Source: Pseudeuparius sepicola
Taxonomy: Eukaryota; Arthropoda; Insecta; Coleoptera; Anthribidae
Assembly (NCBI GenBank): GCA_963920635.1
Contig: OY987301.1
Location: 53,698,560-53,762,559 of the forward strand
Length of the DNA stretch: 64,000 nucleotides
Direction: 5' to 3'
A program made the position numbers and the translations under genes. The notes under the pieces were generated by a model. The model had not been told where the DNA came from. It worked only from the letters and a program-made list of their open reading frames with translations, and did not search any database. Below are positions 7,759 to 16,668 of this stretch, in pieces (position 1 is the first letter of the stretch; each line of letters opens with the position of its first letter).

Positions 7759-8461
7759 GCTTCAACTCCAACCGTACAATTATTTCCTCACCTCTAAAAT
7801 TTACAGGTTGAGAGTTCTGATCGAGAATATTTACAGTCAAATTATTAATCTCACGCTTTGCAACTGGCATGTACACCAGATTTTTCGGAGACTCGTCTAT
7901 AGCGTAACCAGGATCGCTGCTAACTGCAAACTCGTAAATCGTATGAGTTGGTTGATTTTTATAGTATGCTCCAGATGTTACGTTACAATCTATATGTATA
8001 GTTCTGACCTTCACGATATTTACAGATATATCAGAAGTATGTAATTGTCCAGACTCTAATAGACTAGGAGAAAATCCTAACACATGAGCAATAGAGTCTG
8101 TTGGTAGAAAATCTACTGTATATTTATCACTGTAAATTTCACACTTTAAAGTACTGTTATTGGCTTTTATTGAAATTGGATTTTTCTGATCAGACTCCTC
8201 CTTTCTTAAAGCGCCAACTATGTACTTTTCTAGGGCCTCAATTTCGTACGAGCCTGTGGGGATTACTAAACATTTGCGATACCCATCAGCATTTATATAA
8301 TAAAATTTGTTGACACCAACATCTATATTGGGTATACTGTTATATGTGTGAAATCCTAGCAGGGCCAAACCATACTCAAAATCTGATTCTAAATGTATAG
8401 GAATATTAAAGCCAATAGACAGTGTGGAAGTAAATCCGTGTAGTGTGAACAACAGCGACAT
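7751..8461 (-). CDS. Minor capsid protein, penton-like single jelly-roll
   Basis: 236 residues with the pattern typical of Maverick/adintovirus pentons: GLALLGFHTYNSIPNI near residues 31-46, KFYY, IPTGSYEI (about 67-74), NNSTLKCEI, a LGF block, HTIYEF, the tyrosine-rich PGY.I.ESPKNLVYMPV, and the C-terminal DQ...VNFRGEEI.VRL.LK. In the family this protein occupies the five-fold vertices of the capsid. The frame is intact. A TATA box (TATAAAA, 8491-8497) precedes the ATG by 30 nt. The next frame downstream overlaps the stop. Confidence 0.9.
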   Translation of the reverse strand: MSLLFTLHGFTSTLSIGFNIPIHLESDFEYGLALLGFHTYNSIPNIDVGVNKFYYINADGYRKCLVIPTGSYEIEALEKYIVGALRKEESDQKNPISIKANNSTLKCEIYSDKYTVDFLPTDSIAHVLGFSPSLLESGQLHTSDISVNIVKVRTIHIDCNVTSGAYYKNQPTHTIYEFAVSSDPGYAIDESPKNLVYMPVAKREINNLTVNILDQNSQPVNFRGEEIIVRLELKRV

Positions 8462-8490
8462 AATTGATGAATTCTCTCCTCAACTACCCC

Positions 8491-8497
8491 TTTTATA
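8491..8497 (-). promoter_or_regulatory. TATA box of the penton gene
   Basis: TATAAAA on the minus strand, 30 nt before the penton ATG at 8461. Confidence 0.7.
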
Positions 8498-8600
8498 GAA
8501 AAACTTGAAAACTGTTATTGTTATTGTCTAATTGGTATTCAGAATATTTTCGGCGACTTTTGGGAACAAATTAAACACACTTCATATTTTGAAATTTTAT

Positions 8601-8951
8601 TTAGTTTCTTAGGAAGCTTAGACACAAATGACCACAGTTCATCTCGTTATAGTTTTGATAAGAATTGTTGTTATATTCAACTTCAACCTCATTTCCCAAA
8701 TATCTGATGAGTTCTTTTGGCGGTTTCAGGTTGCCAAAGCTGTCGAAATACTCGTATTTTCTTCCTCTCTTGCGATATGCCACCCAATGAGACCCGGAGT
8801 TCCTCTGCACATCCAAATTTAAAATGGCCGACTCATTTTTTCTCGGTTTTTTAGGTAGTGTATCTCTCATATACACACCTCTAAAGTAAGGAATTCCATC
8901 GGCATATTTAAGTAAATCTAGGTTGGATAAAGGTCTGTTGGGCGGCTTCAA
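8601..8951 (-). CDS. Adenain-type cysteine protease, in the -1 frame after the PLA2 gene
   Basis: The 116-residue segment counted from the TTG at 8951 carries the catalytic set of the adenovirus protease family (C5): H55 in SHWVAYR, D70 in YFDSFGN, Q99 in SYQNYN and C106 in NCGHLCLSFL. The family matures capsid proteins by cutting at Gly-containing sites. There is no ATG before residue 28 (8870). The frame is entered from the PLA2 frame at a slippery A-AAA-AAC directly before the PLA2 stop, so a PLA2-protease fusion made by -1 frameshifting is likely. Independent initiation at 8870 would still keep all catalytic residues. An indel in the A-run is the other possibility. Confidence 0.85.
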   Translation of the reverse strand: MKPPNRPLSNLDLLKYADGIPYFRGVYMRDTLPKKPRKNESAILNLDVQRNSGSHWVAYRKRGRKYEYFDSFGNLKPPKELIRYLGNEVEVEYNNNSYQNYNEMNCGHLCLSFLRN

Positions 8952-9715
8952 TAGTTTTTTTTCTTTAAAAAAAGACCGAACCCACGTTTATTTTTCCGCA
9001 AATAGAGTCCAGAACCGACGATCTTCATAGATTGCTTTCCATTCTCCATCAGCTTTTTTGTATTATTTACGTCAATTATTGTTTTGGCTATACTGCTAGC
9101 CCCTCTGGCTATAGAACCAAGGGCCCCTAAAGCAGCCAGTATAGGCAGAAGCGGGAGAAAACCTCCTTTCTTTTCTTCAAAGGGAATAATTCTAGGTATT
9201 CTTAGTTTACTTTTTCCACCCGCTTTTTTTATGTGCACGCGTGCTGCTCTCACGGCTGCTAACGATGATTTTTTCAATTTTTTTAGATCATTCAACTCAT
9301 TGTTAGTAAAAGATTTCTTTAGGGCTTTTTCAACCTTCTTTACAATATCTCTTCTAAACGAAAATGGGCGTTTCATACCCATACCCAATTTCCTTTTAAC
9401 TTTCATTGCACTCGTAACGAACCAGGCAGCTGTTTTCTCACCAAATTTGGCGTCTCTTGATTTGACTCTATCCCAAGCCCGATTTTCCAGTTCCCAATCT
9501 GCCTTGCGTCGTTCTTCTAATGATTTGTTTTTACTGTATGCAACATCATGAATTAAGCAAGATTCATCCAACTTGTTTATGCCAGTATCACCCCTAGAAA
9601 GACGTTTTTCTAATTTAGTACCAGGGCCACAATACTGGTATCCCGGAAAATGTAACTCGATCGGTAATTTGTCAATTAATGTGTTCAACACTCCACCCCC
9701 TTTAACAACCAGCAT
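8948..9715 (-). CDS. Virion protein with parvovirus-type phospholipase A2 domain and pVI/pX-like hydrophobic region
   Basis: 255 residues. Residues 24-80 are a VP1u-like PLA2: calcium loop YCGPG (28-32), catalytic H56-D57 in LIHDVAY and D73 in KADWEL. In parvoviruses this enzyme opens endosomal membranes. The middle (about 100-175) is rich in Lys and Arg, fitting DNA binding. Residues 184-210 (GGFLPLLPILAALGALGS..) form a small-residue hydrophobic helix like that of adenovirus minor core proteins. IVGSG at 232-236 fits the adenain consensus (M/I/L)xGx-G, so the neighbouring protease may cut here. A TATA box lies 33 nt upstream. The 3' end overlaps the protease frame. Confidence 0.88.
   Translation of the reverse strand: MLVVKGGGVLNTLIDKLPIELHFPGYQYCGPGTKLEKRLSRGDTGINKLDESCLIHDVAYSKNKSLEERRKADWELENRAWDRVKSRDAKFGEKTAAWFVTSAMKVKRKLGMGMKRPFSFRRDIVKKVEKALKKSFTNNELNDLKKLKKSSLAAVRAARVHIKKAGGKSKLRIPRIIPFEEKKGGFLPLLPILAALGALGSIARGASSIAKTIIDVNNTKKLMENGKQSMKIVGSGLYLRKNKRGFGLFLKKKNY
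8954..8960 (-). promoter_or_regulatory. Candidate -1 programmed ribosomal frameshift site
   Basis: The minus strand reads A-AAA-AAC in the reading frame of the PLA2 gene, followed by TAT and the TGA stop at 8950-8948. A slip by one base at these two codons places the ribosome exactly in the protease frame. This is the X-XXY-YYZ class used by retroviruses and coronaviruses. I did not find an obvious strong hairpin by eye in the next 60 nt. Confidence 0.55.
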
Positions 9716-9747
9716 TGGATTGACACAGGTTTATTCAATCACACCCT

Positions 9748-9755
9748 CTTATATA
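9748..9755 (-). promoter_or_regulatory. TATA box of the PLA2 gene
   Basis: TATATAAG on the minus strand, 33 nt before the ATG at 9715. Confidence 0.7.
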
Positions 9756-9893
9756 GGGAAATAAAAAACACACAAACAAATAATATATTTTATTTTCACA
9801 ACTTTACATTTCTAAACTTTTTAGTTAGTTCATACATAATAATCAAGCGTCTCAGCTCTTCGAGTGCCTCCATATATCGCCGCAGTCTCTCGC

Positions 9894-10181
9894 TCATGCT
9901 TCAGAAAATATAATATTTGTAGTCTTGCCGACGGGCCCCAAGCTTGTTAAAAAATACCTTTTGTCACCATTCAATTCGTCAATTCGCTCTTGAGTTAATT
10001 GCTCCGTAAAACGCTGAGGCAGGATGGTCTTGAAGTCGGCAAATTCCACCACTACCTTTTCCCCAAACTTGGTATTTATTCTCTTAAAACACTGGATCTC
10101 AAATTTTTTATTTACTTCCAAATCTCGAACATTCACCAGATTTTTCACCAGCAAATTGTTTAAACTATTTAAGAAGGACAT
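9894..10181 (-). CDS. Small protein with TKFGEKVVVEF..LPQRF motif, possible DNA-binding protein
   Basis: 95 residues from the ATG at 10181. The frame is open to 10313, but the TATA box at 10227-10234 lies inside that extension, 46 nt before the chosen ATG. The core NTKFGEKVVVEFADFKTILPQRF, followed by a final beta-like stretch, has the same plan as the broken gene at 15.09-15.41 kb (TEIGEAVLVNLGEF..WLPKRY). The short beta-rich shape suggests an OB-like, single-strand DNA-binding fold, but this is inference. It lies upstream of the PLA2 gene on the same strand. Confidence 0.65.
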   Translation of the reverse strand: MSFLNSLNNLLVKNLVNVRDLEVNKKFEIQCFKRINTKFGEKVVVEFADFKTILPQRFTEQLTQERIDELNGDKRYFLTSLGPVGKTTNIIFSEA

Positions 10182-10226
10182 GTTGTAAATGATCTGCGTG
10201 TCTGATGAGATCTTAGTTGAACCTCT

Positions 10227-10234
10227 CCTATATA
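10227..10234 (-). promoter_or_regulatory. TATA box of the small LPxR-type gene
   Basis: TATATAGG on the minus strand, 46 nt before the ATG at 10181, followed by a TCATCAGAC initiator-like stretch. Confidence 0.65.
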
Positions 10235-10283
10235 GCTGTTTCAATAGGAGTGGGGAGAGAGTGGGGAGACGGGCAAAACCTAG

Positions 10284-10331
10284 GAGAGTACCAGACCAGA
10301 CAGGTTTCGACAAGTCTGGTCTGGTGCTCTC
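10284..10331. repeat. Hairpin with 18-bp stem
   Basis: GAGAGTACCAGACCAGAC at 10284-10301 pairs with GTCTGGTCTGGTGCTCTC at 10314-10331 with one mismatch, around a 12-nt loop. It sits about 50 bp upstream of the TATA box of the small LPxR-type gene. It could be a regulatory or packaging signal. Confidence 0.8.
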
Positions 10332-10548
10332 TTAGTATCTCTACTTATAATGACCAAAGGGAAGATCAAATTCTGCAATTCTTGCAGTAAGCAAGTTTTA
10401 ACAATACTCAAAAGGAATATGATATGTTCTAGTAATCATTCTAGAACAATATACAATGGAAAATGATATCTTTGTAGTAAGCATCTTAAACAATAGAGAA
10501 TGTGAACATAATATCCAACAGTAAACAGAATCAAGGGTAAAAACAAGG

Positions 10549-10836
10549 TTATGAACATAAATGTGGGTTATACAATTCGAAGGGGGGAGTTCTAGAACAA
10601 TTTCTGCACCATTCTTGTGGATTTTTAATCCACCTGTCCATGACTTGAGTAACGTGCGATGAGAAATGCTTGCGTTTTTTCTTGGGTGCGCGACGAATAT
10701 TCTTATACTCTTCAAGTATATATTGAACTACACCTTTGCAGTAGAAACACACTTTCAAATTTTCTAACTGTGGAAACGTAAAATATTCCGTGGAAACACA
10801 AAAAGGCATGTCATATTCTTCCGGTAAAAAAATCAT
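10549..10836 (-). CDS. Small protein with two CxxC pairs, function unknown
   Basis: 95 residues. CFYC near residues 30-33 and CRNC near 77-80 flank a basic helix-like region (RRAPKKKRKHF), so a zinc-binding, possibly nucleic-acid-binding, protein is plausible. No family is recognised. The same frame is open for six more codons upstream of the ATG (a DDLWSDE-like start) until a TAG. The gene at 10856-11095 ends at that point in another frame, so the two may once have been one gene split by a frameshift. Confidence 0.45.
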   Translation of the reverse strand: MIFLPEEYDMPFCVSTEYFTFPQLENLKVCFYCKGVVQYILEEYKNIRRAPKKKRKHFSSHVTQVMDRWIKNPQEWCRNCSRTPPFELYNPHLCS

Positions 10837-10855
10837 TCTTTCATCGGACCAGAGA

Positions 10856-11095
10856 TCATCCTACGCGGGTTGATTTATTAAGAAAGTCACTTCTCTGGGC
10901 GTCAGCAAAATTTATCGAGTCCCGATCTGCATCCTGCCAATCATGAATGGTTTCTTTGTAAATTTGAAACTTGTACTTCGTAAAATCACTAATAATTTCA
11001 TATTGTAGAAGCTGCGGCAGATCCGTCTTTAGAATGTGACACGACATTTTGAGATTTCGGACAATTTCTTTTTTAGCGAGATTTTGTAATGACAA
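10856..11095 (-). CDS. Small helical protein with a BC-box/SOCS-box-like N terminus
   Basis: 79 residues. The N terminus SLQNLAKKEIVRN fits the Elongin-BC binding BC-box pattern (S/T)LxxxAxxxI and is followed about 15 residues later by DLPQLL, which resembles the LPxP part of SOCS boxes. The rest has no recognised domain. If correct, the protein could recruit a cullin ubiquitin ligase. The similarity is short and may be chance. It ends 20 bp before the CxxC gene, on the same strand, and may be the front part of it. Confidence 0.4.
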   Translation of the reverse strand: MSLQNLAKKEIVRNLKMSCHILKTDLPQLLQYEIISDFTKYKFQIYKETIHDWQDADRDSINFADAQRSDFLNKSTRVG

Positions 11096-11263
11096 TATTT
11101 TTTGTGTGGTGCACTTAAAACGAATTAAATTGGTAAATAATACCCGAGATGTATGCGAGTTTATCAGTTTCCGCTAACATTTCCCGTTGACGACGGTCTT
11201 ATCAACCCGCACACCGCATACATTTCCTGTTAACGATGCAGTTATGGGAATTTGAAAAATGCA

Positions 11264-14200
11264 TTATGGTGAGTTATCGTACCCTAACGGAACTGTACTA
11301 ATTTTGTCTTCGAGGATTTTGCGTTTGTCGTCAAAGTTGCTCAAGGCCTTTTTATTAACCGTAAACGAATAAATATTATGTTTTTCGGATCTTATCGTAT
11401 TAAATTTGGAATACAGGTTCGAAGCAGTGCCGAAAAGAATATCTTTATAATTTTGAAATGTTAAGTTATTAACAGCGAATTTTCCCACACCCTTAGCTTT
11501 CTTTACCGAAATTTCATCGTCTTCATTTTGAAATTTGAACGCGTACATTTTTGCGGCCAGGCCGACAAATTCTGAAATGAGTTTACCTTTTACCTCGTCT
11601 TTGATATAGCCGATTTTCTTCTTGTTAAATTTTGCAATTTTAAACACGTTCCCGTTCGGATAATCGCTGGTATCGAAAAATTTGACGCAGTCATTTCGAA
11701 TGATTTCGTAAAAATCGTGGCAAAAAATATGATACATTAGGGAATCGGTATCGGAATACAGCAGCTTTATTTCCCTTACAGGTAATTTTGCGAAATAACT
11801 ATAGTGAAAATCGTACACGAGGCTTTTGGAAATGTCTAGCACGGATAAATCGGTTTATTAAACAACAATTCGGTTTTTTTCATTTCTACGGCTATCAGGT
11901 TTTCCGAAAAAATTTGTAAAGAATCAAAATTGGGTTGAGCAATAAGTTTTCTCGCACCGTATCTACCGTCCCAGCTAGTAACTAGTCTAATATCCCTGTT
12001 ATTTCTTATGTTCTGGAGCGTTTTACCGTAAATAATGTTATTTTTTCTTTTGTATAAATCCTGTTCAAATTTTGATTTTGCCTGAGCGCGCAAACCCGTG
12101 TTTAGATCCATATATTTATTTAACCAGGCACTTTGTTTAAATTTCAAAACCCTATGAATTTGTATCAATTTAATACCGAAATTTAAAGCTTCAATAAGAA
12201 GTTTGTAATGTACAACGTACTTTTCTCTTTTGAAAAATGTGCTGGTCAATTTCTTAGGCTTTCCCGACGTTGTTTCATAGTGGTGGGGGAGGAGCGGAAA
12301 GTCTCTGTGTTTTTCAAAAAGTTCTTGTGGATAATCGACCGTTACTTCTAAAATATACCCAATTTCCTCGTCCCAACCTTTAATATCAATACCTGTTTCC
12401 GTGATATATCCGTGTTTAGATGATTTTATGAGCATTTCAATTTTTTCTAAATCATGTTCCCATTCAAAATTTGAGACGGGAAGTGGACAGGACATCGAAA
12501 AACCATAAAGGTTATTTACGTCGCCATAAAAAATGTATGAGTCTGGTGATGATTCGTCATAATTTTTCATGTTTTTATTATTCGCTTTCGCGTATCGATT
12601 GGAACAAATAACGAGCCCTCCTCTAATGCCCTTTTCGATGAACAAAATCATATTGTAATCGGTCAACAATTCCATTTCGAGTTTTGTCGTTTAACATCGC
12701 TTCCCAGGAAAAATGAGCTGCGGTGATGAAATGTGCAGCGTCTAGACCGTAATTATTAATGCAAAAATCGCGATAGCTCTCAAAAATGTCCGCCAGTAAG
12801 ATTACATCAATTTGGAGATATAGATCGTTATATTGCCCCAAATTTTGTATTTTGAAGGTTTTCCAAACATTTTGAGCATGCAGGTATTTTTCATCGGAAA
12901 TTGTTTCTCCCGTCAATTTACTGTTAAAATGGTGCATGGCGGGCAGTTCGTTTTCAGTCAATTCTGAAACGGAATCGAGATAGTTGTAGGGAAACACGCC
13001 CTTTTTAATAGCTAAATTAAACTGTTCCGGATCTGGAAAGGTCTTACGCGTTAAAACGAACTGATCGGCATTAAGCGATTCAGCTAACTTTTCCAAGGAA
13101 GCGGGTAAAAATCTCAAGCTGTCCAAAAATCGCATATAAAGAGTTCCCCACCTTTTACTGAAAGAAATAAATTTTTCAAACGAAATCGGCAATAGGGAAA
13201 TTGGCTGATCGTCAAAATTCAACTCTCTGATAATAAAATGTGCGTCATGGCCGCTTAAATTGTGAAAAAATATAGGCACAAAATTCGCGTTTTTACATTG
13301 CAAATTACAGTTGTTACAAAGTGTTTTTCGATATTCACCTGTCACATGATCGTGATAGAAAACTTTCGGGTTACTTTCCGAAAATAATTCATCGCAAATC
13401 ATACACCTGATGACGTTATCATGATTTATTTGCTGTTCTAGAGAAATTTTTGACATCGGTAGGTTAGTTTTTAATATGTCCTCAATTGTTTTCATTTCAA
13501 GACGAATTTTGTTAACGAACCATTTTACGGGGGCTTCTCCCCTGTATATCTCAAAGTGTGATAATGTTTCATCGAACGAGCAGACTACCTGATAAGCTAT
13601 ACTAAAAGGTTCGTGTTTTTGGTAGGGATTGGTGTACGATTTCAAGGGATTATTTTCGCAATTTTCTATATTGACCGTTAAACAGTCTATATCTGCATAA
13701 ATGGAGAAGGGAACCTTTACGGTTTTTTTGATGTCCTTAAATTTTAAAATGTTTTCATTTTTATTAGGTAAAATAATTTTGACTGGATCTACTCTTTGAC
13801 AATCCTCTAAATGCGTCGTTAGTTGTTCATTGGAATTGAAATTACACAAACAGCGATCACATATGAATTTTTTCTCCCTATGTTTGTTAATTTGATTTCC
13901 CGTCAAACTACCTAAATCTAAAATGTAGCAAAAATGTCCCGAACTCGATCTGAACTTGGTCAAATAAAGCAAATTTACGTGAATTTCCTTAAGTTCTTTT
14001 GTGTGATAAATTGGGCCGTTAATTTTTTTCTTTATGCTATCGTAACCAAACACATTCAACGAAATGGTAGGATTTTGTTTTTCAAATTTGGACAAGTCTG
14101 CTAGTTTCATAGGTAGTTCAATGTTTCTCAAATTTAAAAATTCGTGATAATTTTGCGGGTAGTCAGATGGATCCGTGGATCTAATTTTGGTAACGCCTGC

Positions 14201-15040
14201 CATAATGCACCAAACAAAACAACGCCTATCTACAGATTTTATATTTAAGACACACTGTTTTCTCAATTCCACAGGTAAATCGATAAAAGATGCCCCATTT
14301 ATCGGATCGTACTTATTAATATTAACAGTTAAATTAAAGTCCATCCCGAATCCCCTTCTTCGAATTCTGACATACTGTTCAAAATAAGATCAGTGAAAAA
14401 GGTAAAAACATCTTGTATGTGCGTTTCCTCGATAATTTCCTTGTTTGGTGTTGAAAAATGTTTAATTTCACTTATTTCAACCTCTTCGGAATCCCTAACG
14501 GTTTTCTTAACAAAAGCAGCGTATAAAATAACGTTGCACTTGATACATTTTAAACGTGACAGAAAATAAATAATCTTAGGTTTAAAAATCGGGAAACAAA
14601 CTGACAGAAATTCATCGGGCAGAAGGTAGTCGCCGCTGTTGACTAAGGCACCTGTCACCAGGCGTCTTTGTAATGCTGATGTAATCTGTAAATGCAAGAA
14701 GATGTAGAACATTTTTTTTTCATTAAAAAAATAAACTAACCTCAATCCACTTTACTGTCTTGCTTGAAGACGTTTCCGGCAATGGTGCAGGAATAGCGCC
14801 GCCCACCTTTGCATTTTCTACTTTTTGAAAAAGCTTAAGTTGAAAGGATTCCAACGTCGCCAGGATGAATTCCAATCTTCTTTTTTCGGAGAGTTTTGCT
14901 GATCCGAGAAGGAGGCTTCTGCAGCGATCGATGTATTTCCCATTTTTTCCGATTAGGTCCAATAAATCACCCTCTGTTTGCCAAATAATACAAGTTTTGA
15001 ACGGAATGAATTGTGCTGTGATCCATTTTGAGACGTTTAT
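11264..15040 (-). pseudogene. Protein-primed family B DNA polymerase gene, frameshifted, with a spliced N-terminal extension (element B)
   Basis: The polymerase is read right to left in several frames. 14741-15040 is an upstream exon without an AUG. 14329-14685 is the next exon, in phase with it across a 55-nt intron. 12623-14344 holds the N-terminal VNINKYDP block, a C162/C165/H178/C182 finger, exonuclease motifs I (YADID), II (HNLSGHD) and III (YLQID), and an HNH-like C..C/HDHVTGEYR cluster. 11836-12675 holds motif A (DVNNLYG) and motif B (NNIIYGK). 11264-11842 holds motif C (YSDTDSL). Frame changes near 14.34, 12.65 and 11.84 kb mean no full enzyme can be made. Exo I has D-x-D where the family has D-x-E. 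All domains are otherwise recognisable, so decay is recent or partly due to sequencing indels. Confidence 0.88.
14686..14740 (-). other. Spliceosomal intron, 55 nt, in the polymerase N-terminal region
   Basis: On the minus strand the donor is GAG|GTTAGT, and the acceptor is a pyrimidine-rich tract ending TTTACAG. Splicing joins KWIE to ITSALQRR in phase 0. Both exon frames stay open across the join, while the unspliced frame stops within the intron. Length and sites are typical of insects. Confidence 0.75.
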
Positions 15041-15095
15041 CTGTAAAAACGGTTCTTTAGATTTTCACCAGTAAAAAAAACAAAAAAAAACTTAC
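15041..15095 (-). other. Candidate second intron, 55 nt
   Basis: Donor ACA|GTAAGT and acceptor TTTTTACAG|ATAAAC flank 55 nt, the same length as the intron at 14686-14740. Joining gives CAA TAA, so the upstream frame ends after the same glutamine as when unspliced (CAG TAA). The downstream exon is open in a different phase. Either an indel has broken the join, or the intron lies between two genes of one transcript. Confidence 0.5.
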
Positions 15096-15410
15096 TGTTT
15101 ATCGGTTCGGGTCCTGATGTCGATTAGCGCACACTCTTGTCCCATCACCGTCTTTACCTCCTTTACGACTAACACCATTTCATCGGCCCATCGCTGTTTG
15201 AAGTCCTCCACGGCCGCCCGATCAAAAACGTACCTCTTCGGCAGCCAGCAACTAAATTCACCCAAATTGACTAGGACGGCTTCTCCAATTTCCGTGTGCT
15301 TTCGGTCCACGTCCAGAATTATGTACTCCGTGCCCAGTTCCAGTTCGACTAATTTTTTTTATCGGATTTAGGTTGAAATTAAGCGCCTCTTCTAGTTTTT
15401 TGAAATCCAT
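15092..15410 (-). pseudogene. Small LPxR-type protein gene, frameshifted (element B)
   Basis: Starting at the ATG at 15410, about 19 codons read MDFKKLEEALNF.., then a run of eight A at about 15352-15359 marks a change of frame. The second frame continues to 15092 with IILDVDRKHTEIGEAVLVNLGEF..WLPKRY, the same plan as the intact gene at 9894-10181. It lies directly upstream of the polymerase exons on the same strand. Confidence 0.65.
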
Positions 15411-15426
15411 GTGGAGGCTGTTGACG

Positions 15427-15577
15427 CGAGGAGGCCACAACGAACAATGAAATTCGGTTCTCGGCTACGAGGCGAAGTCTTATCGCCCGTCGAGCGCCCG
15501 CGAGGAGACCACAACGAACAATGACACTCGGTTCGGCTACGAGGACTCGCGAAGGCTTATCGCTCGTCGCGCGCCCG
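15427..15577. repeat. GC-rich imperfect tandem duplication, 74-bp period
   Basis: CGAGGAGGCCACAACGAACA at 15427 recurs as CGAGGAGACCACAACGAACA at 15501, with similar GAGGCGAAG/GAGGACTCGCGAAG and CGAGCGCCCG ends. The base composition is much richer in GC than the viral genes on either side. It marks a junction between the polymerase block and the integrase block. The following 15578-15725 is also GC-rich and has no recognisable gene. Confidence 0.8.
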
Positions 15578-15725
15578 TTAAGGCGGGGAAATATTAAGCC
15601 CGGGATTCTGGAAATGCGCAAAGCGCTTGCACCCTAAGAGGGCACCTGTCAGGTAGCGTTAAAGGATGCGGGTCCGGGGGCCTTAGAGGGATAGAAAGAT
15701 TTGAGTTTTTCTTAATCTTTATTCG

Positions 15726-16595
15726 AAAATATCTTTTCATGTACAGGTCGGATAACAACTTATTTCTATCGAAATGAAGCAGTTCGAATACGCAAAATGT
15801 TTCCAAGGTGAAAGAGGCATTACAAATTTCCAACATTATTTCTATGGGATTCAATACATAATTGCACCTAATAAGTAATTGTTAGTTGTTTCACGTCCTT
15901 CAGTGTTCATGTTGAAAATTCACAGGGATAGGACATAAATAAATAAATGCAACCTTTTAAAACAATTGGCAATTGTTTTAAAAGGTTGCATTTATTTATT
16001 TATGTCCTATCCCTGTGAATTTTCAACTAATAAGTAATTCGTTTACTCTATCTAAAAAGTTATCATAAAATTCGTTACTTTTCAGTTTTAACAATACGTC
16101 AAATTTCGTGGAAATAAACTTATCGATTACATTGACTAATTCAAAAATATCGGATTCCAGAAAATAATGGCACACTTCGTTCATGGAGAGTACAGCAATC
16201 TTGACCCCGTCCAATCCGACCATCGTGCTAAGTTCCAGATTTTCATTTGTGGTAAATTTCAGGGAAATGTCTCGTGTTGACGTCATCCCGAAGAATTCTC
16301 GAGTAAATTTATTCAATAATGAAATAAACTCGTTCCATTCCTCTTGATCTAACGATATGGTGGCGAAATCTCTCGTATCCAAGTGGTTAGTGATATTGAC
16401 CGTGGGCTTGAAATAAGAGTCCGGCTTCAGGCCTCAATGTATGGTAAAAACGTTGTTCGGAATTAACACAAAACACGTGTTTAGCACAAGTTGTTGTCTC
16501 TTCTTTATATTTTCTTGGTAGAGGCTCGTGCGCCCGACTTCGTGATTGCAATCGCAACATGGCCGCGAGGAACCGTAACCGCTATCGACGCTCAT
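15726..16595 (-). pseudogene. Broken copy of the conserved unknown protein (element B)
   Basis: The relative of the gene at 1344-1976. From the ATG at 16595 it has MSVDSGYGSS, changes frame near 16434, continues with FKPTVNI..ISLDQEEWNEF and NFLDRVNELL, is interrupted at 15881-16039 by a 159-bp hairpin insertion, and resumes with IEIMLEICNASFTLETFCVFELL and SDLYMKRYF. After about 15726 the frame runs into unrelated GC-rich sequence. Confidence 0.8.
15881..16039. mobile_element. 159-bp insertion with a perfect 58-bp-arm hairpin and 13-bp target duplication
   Basis: CTAATAAGTAATT occurs at 15868-15880 and again at 16027-16039, so one copy plus the sequence between is extra. The homologous intact gene at 1344-1976 confirms that the coding sequence is interrupted here. 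Bases 15911-16027 are a perfect inverted repeat of 58 bp around a single central G (15969). The first 30 bp of the insert are outside the hairpin. No known transposon family is recognised. Confidence 0.75.
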
Positions 16596-16668
16596 CTTTT
16601 GAAAACTAACGCGGAGGGTTTTGCGCAACATCTTTTATCCCCACCATTTCACAAAACATTAACGCCAT

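Noticed and set aside
9084..9551. 155-codon plus-strand frame
   Set aside because: It is the antisense of the Lys-rich PLA2 virion gene, which has clear catalytic motifs.
10398..10715. 105-codon minus-strand frame
   Set aside because: It overlaps the CxxC protein frame. It has no recognisable motif and a long hydrophobic tail reading through AT-rich DNA.
15258..15621. GC-rich open frames near 15.4-15.6 kb
   Set aside because: The region is a tandem duplication with no homologue. Frames are open because few AT-rich stop codons occur.
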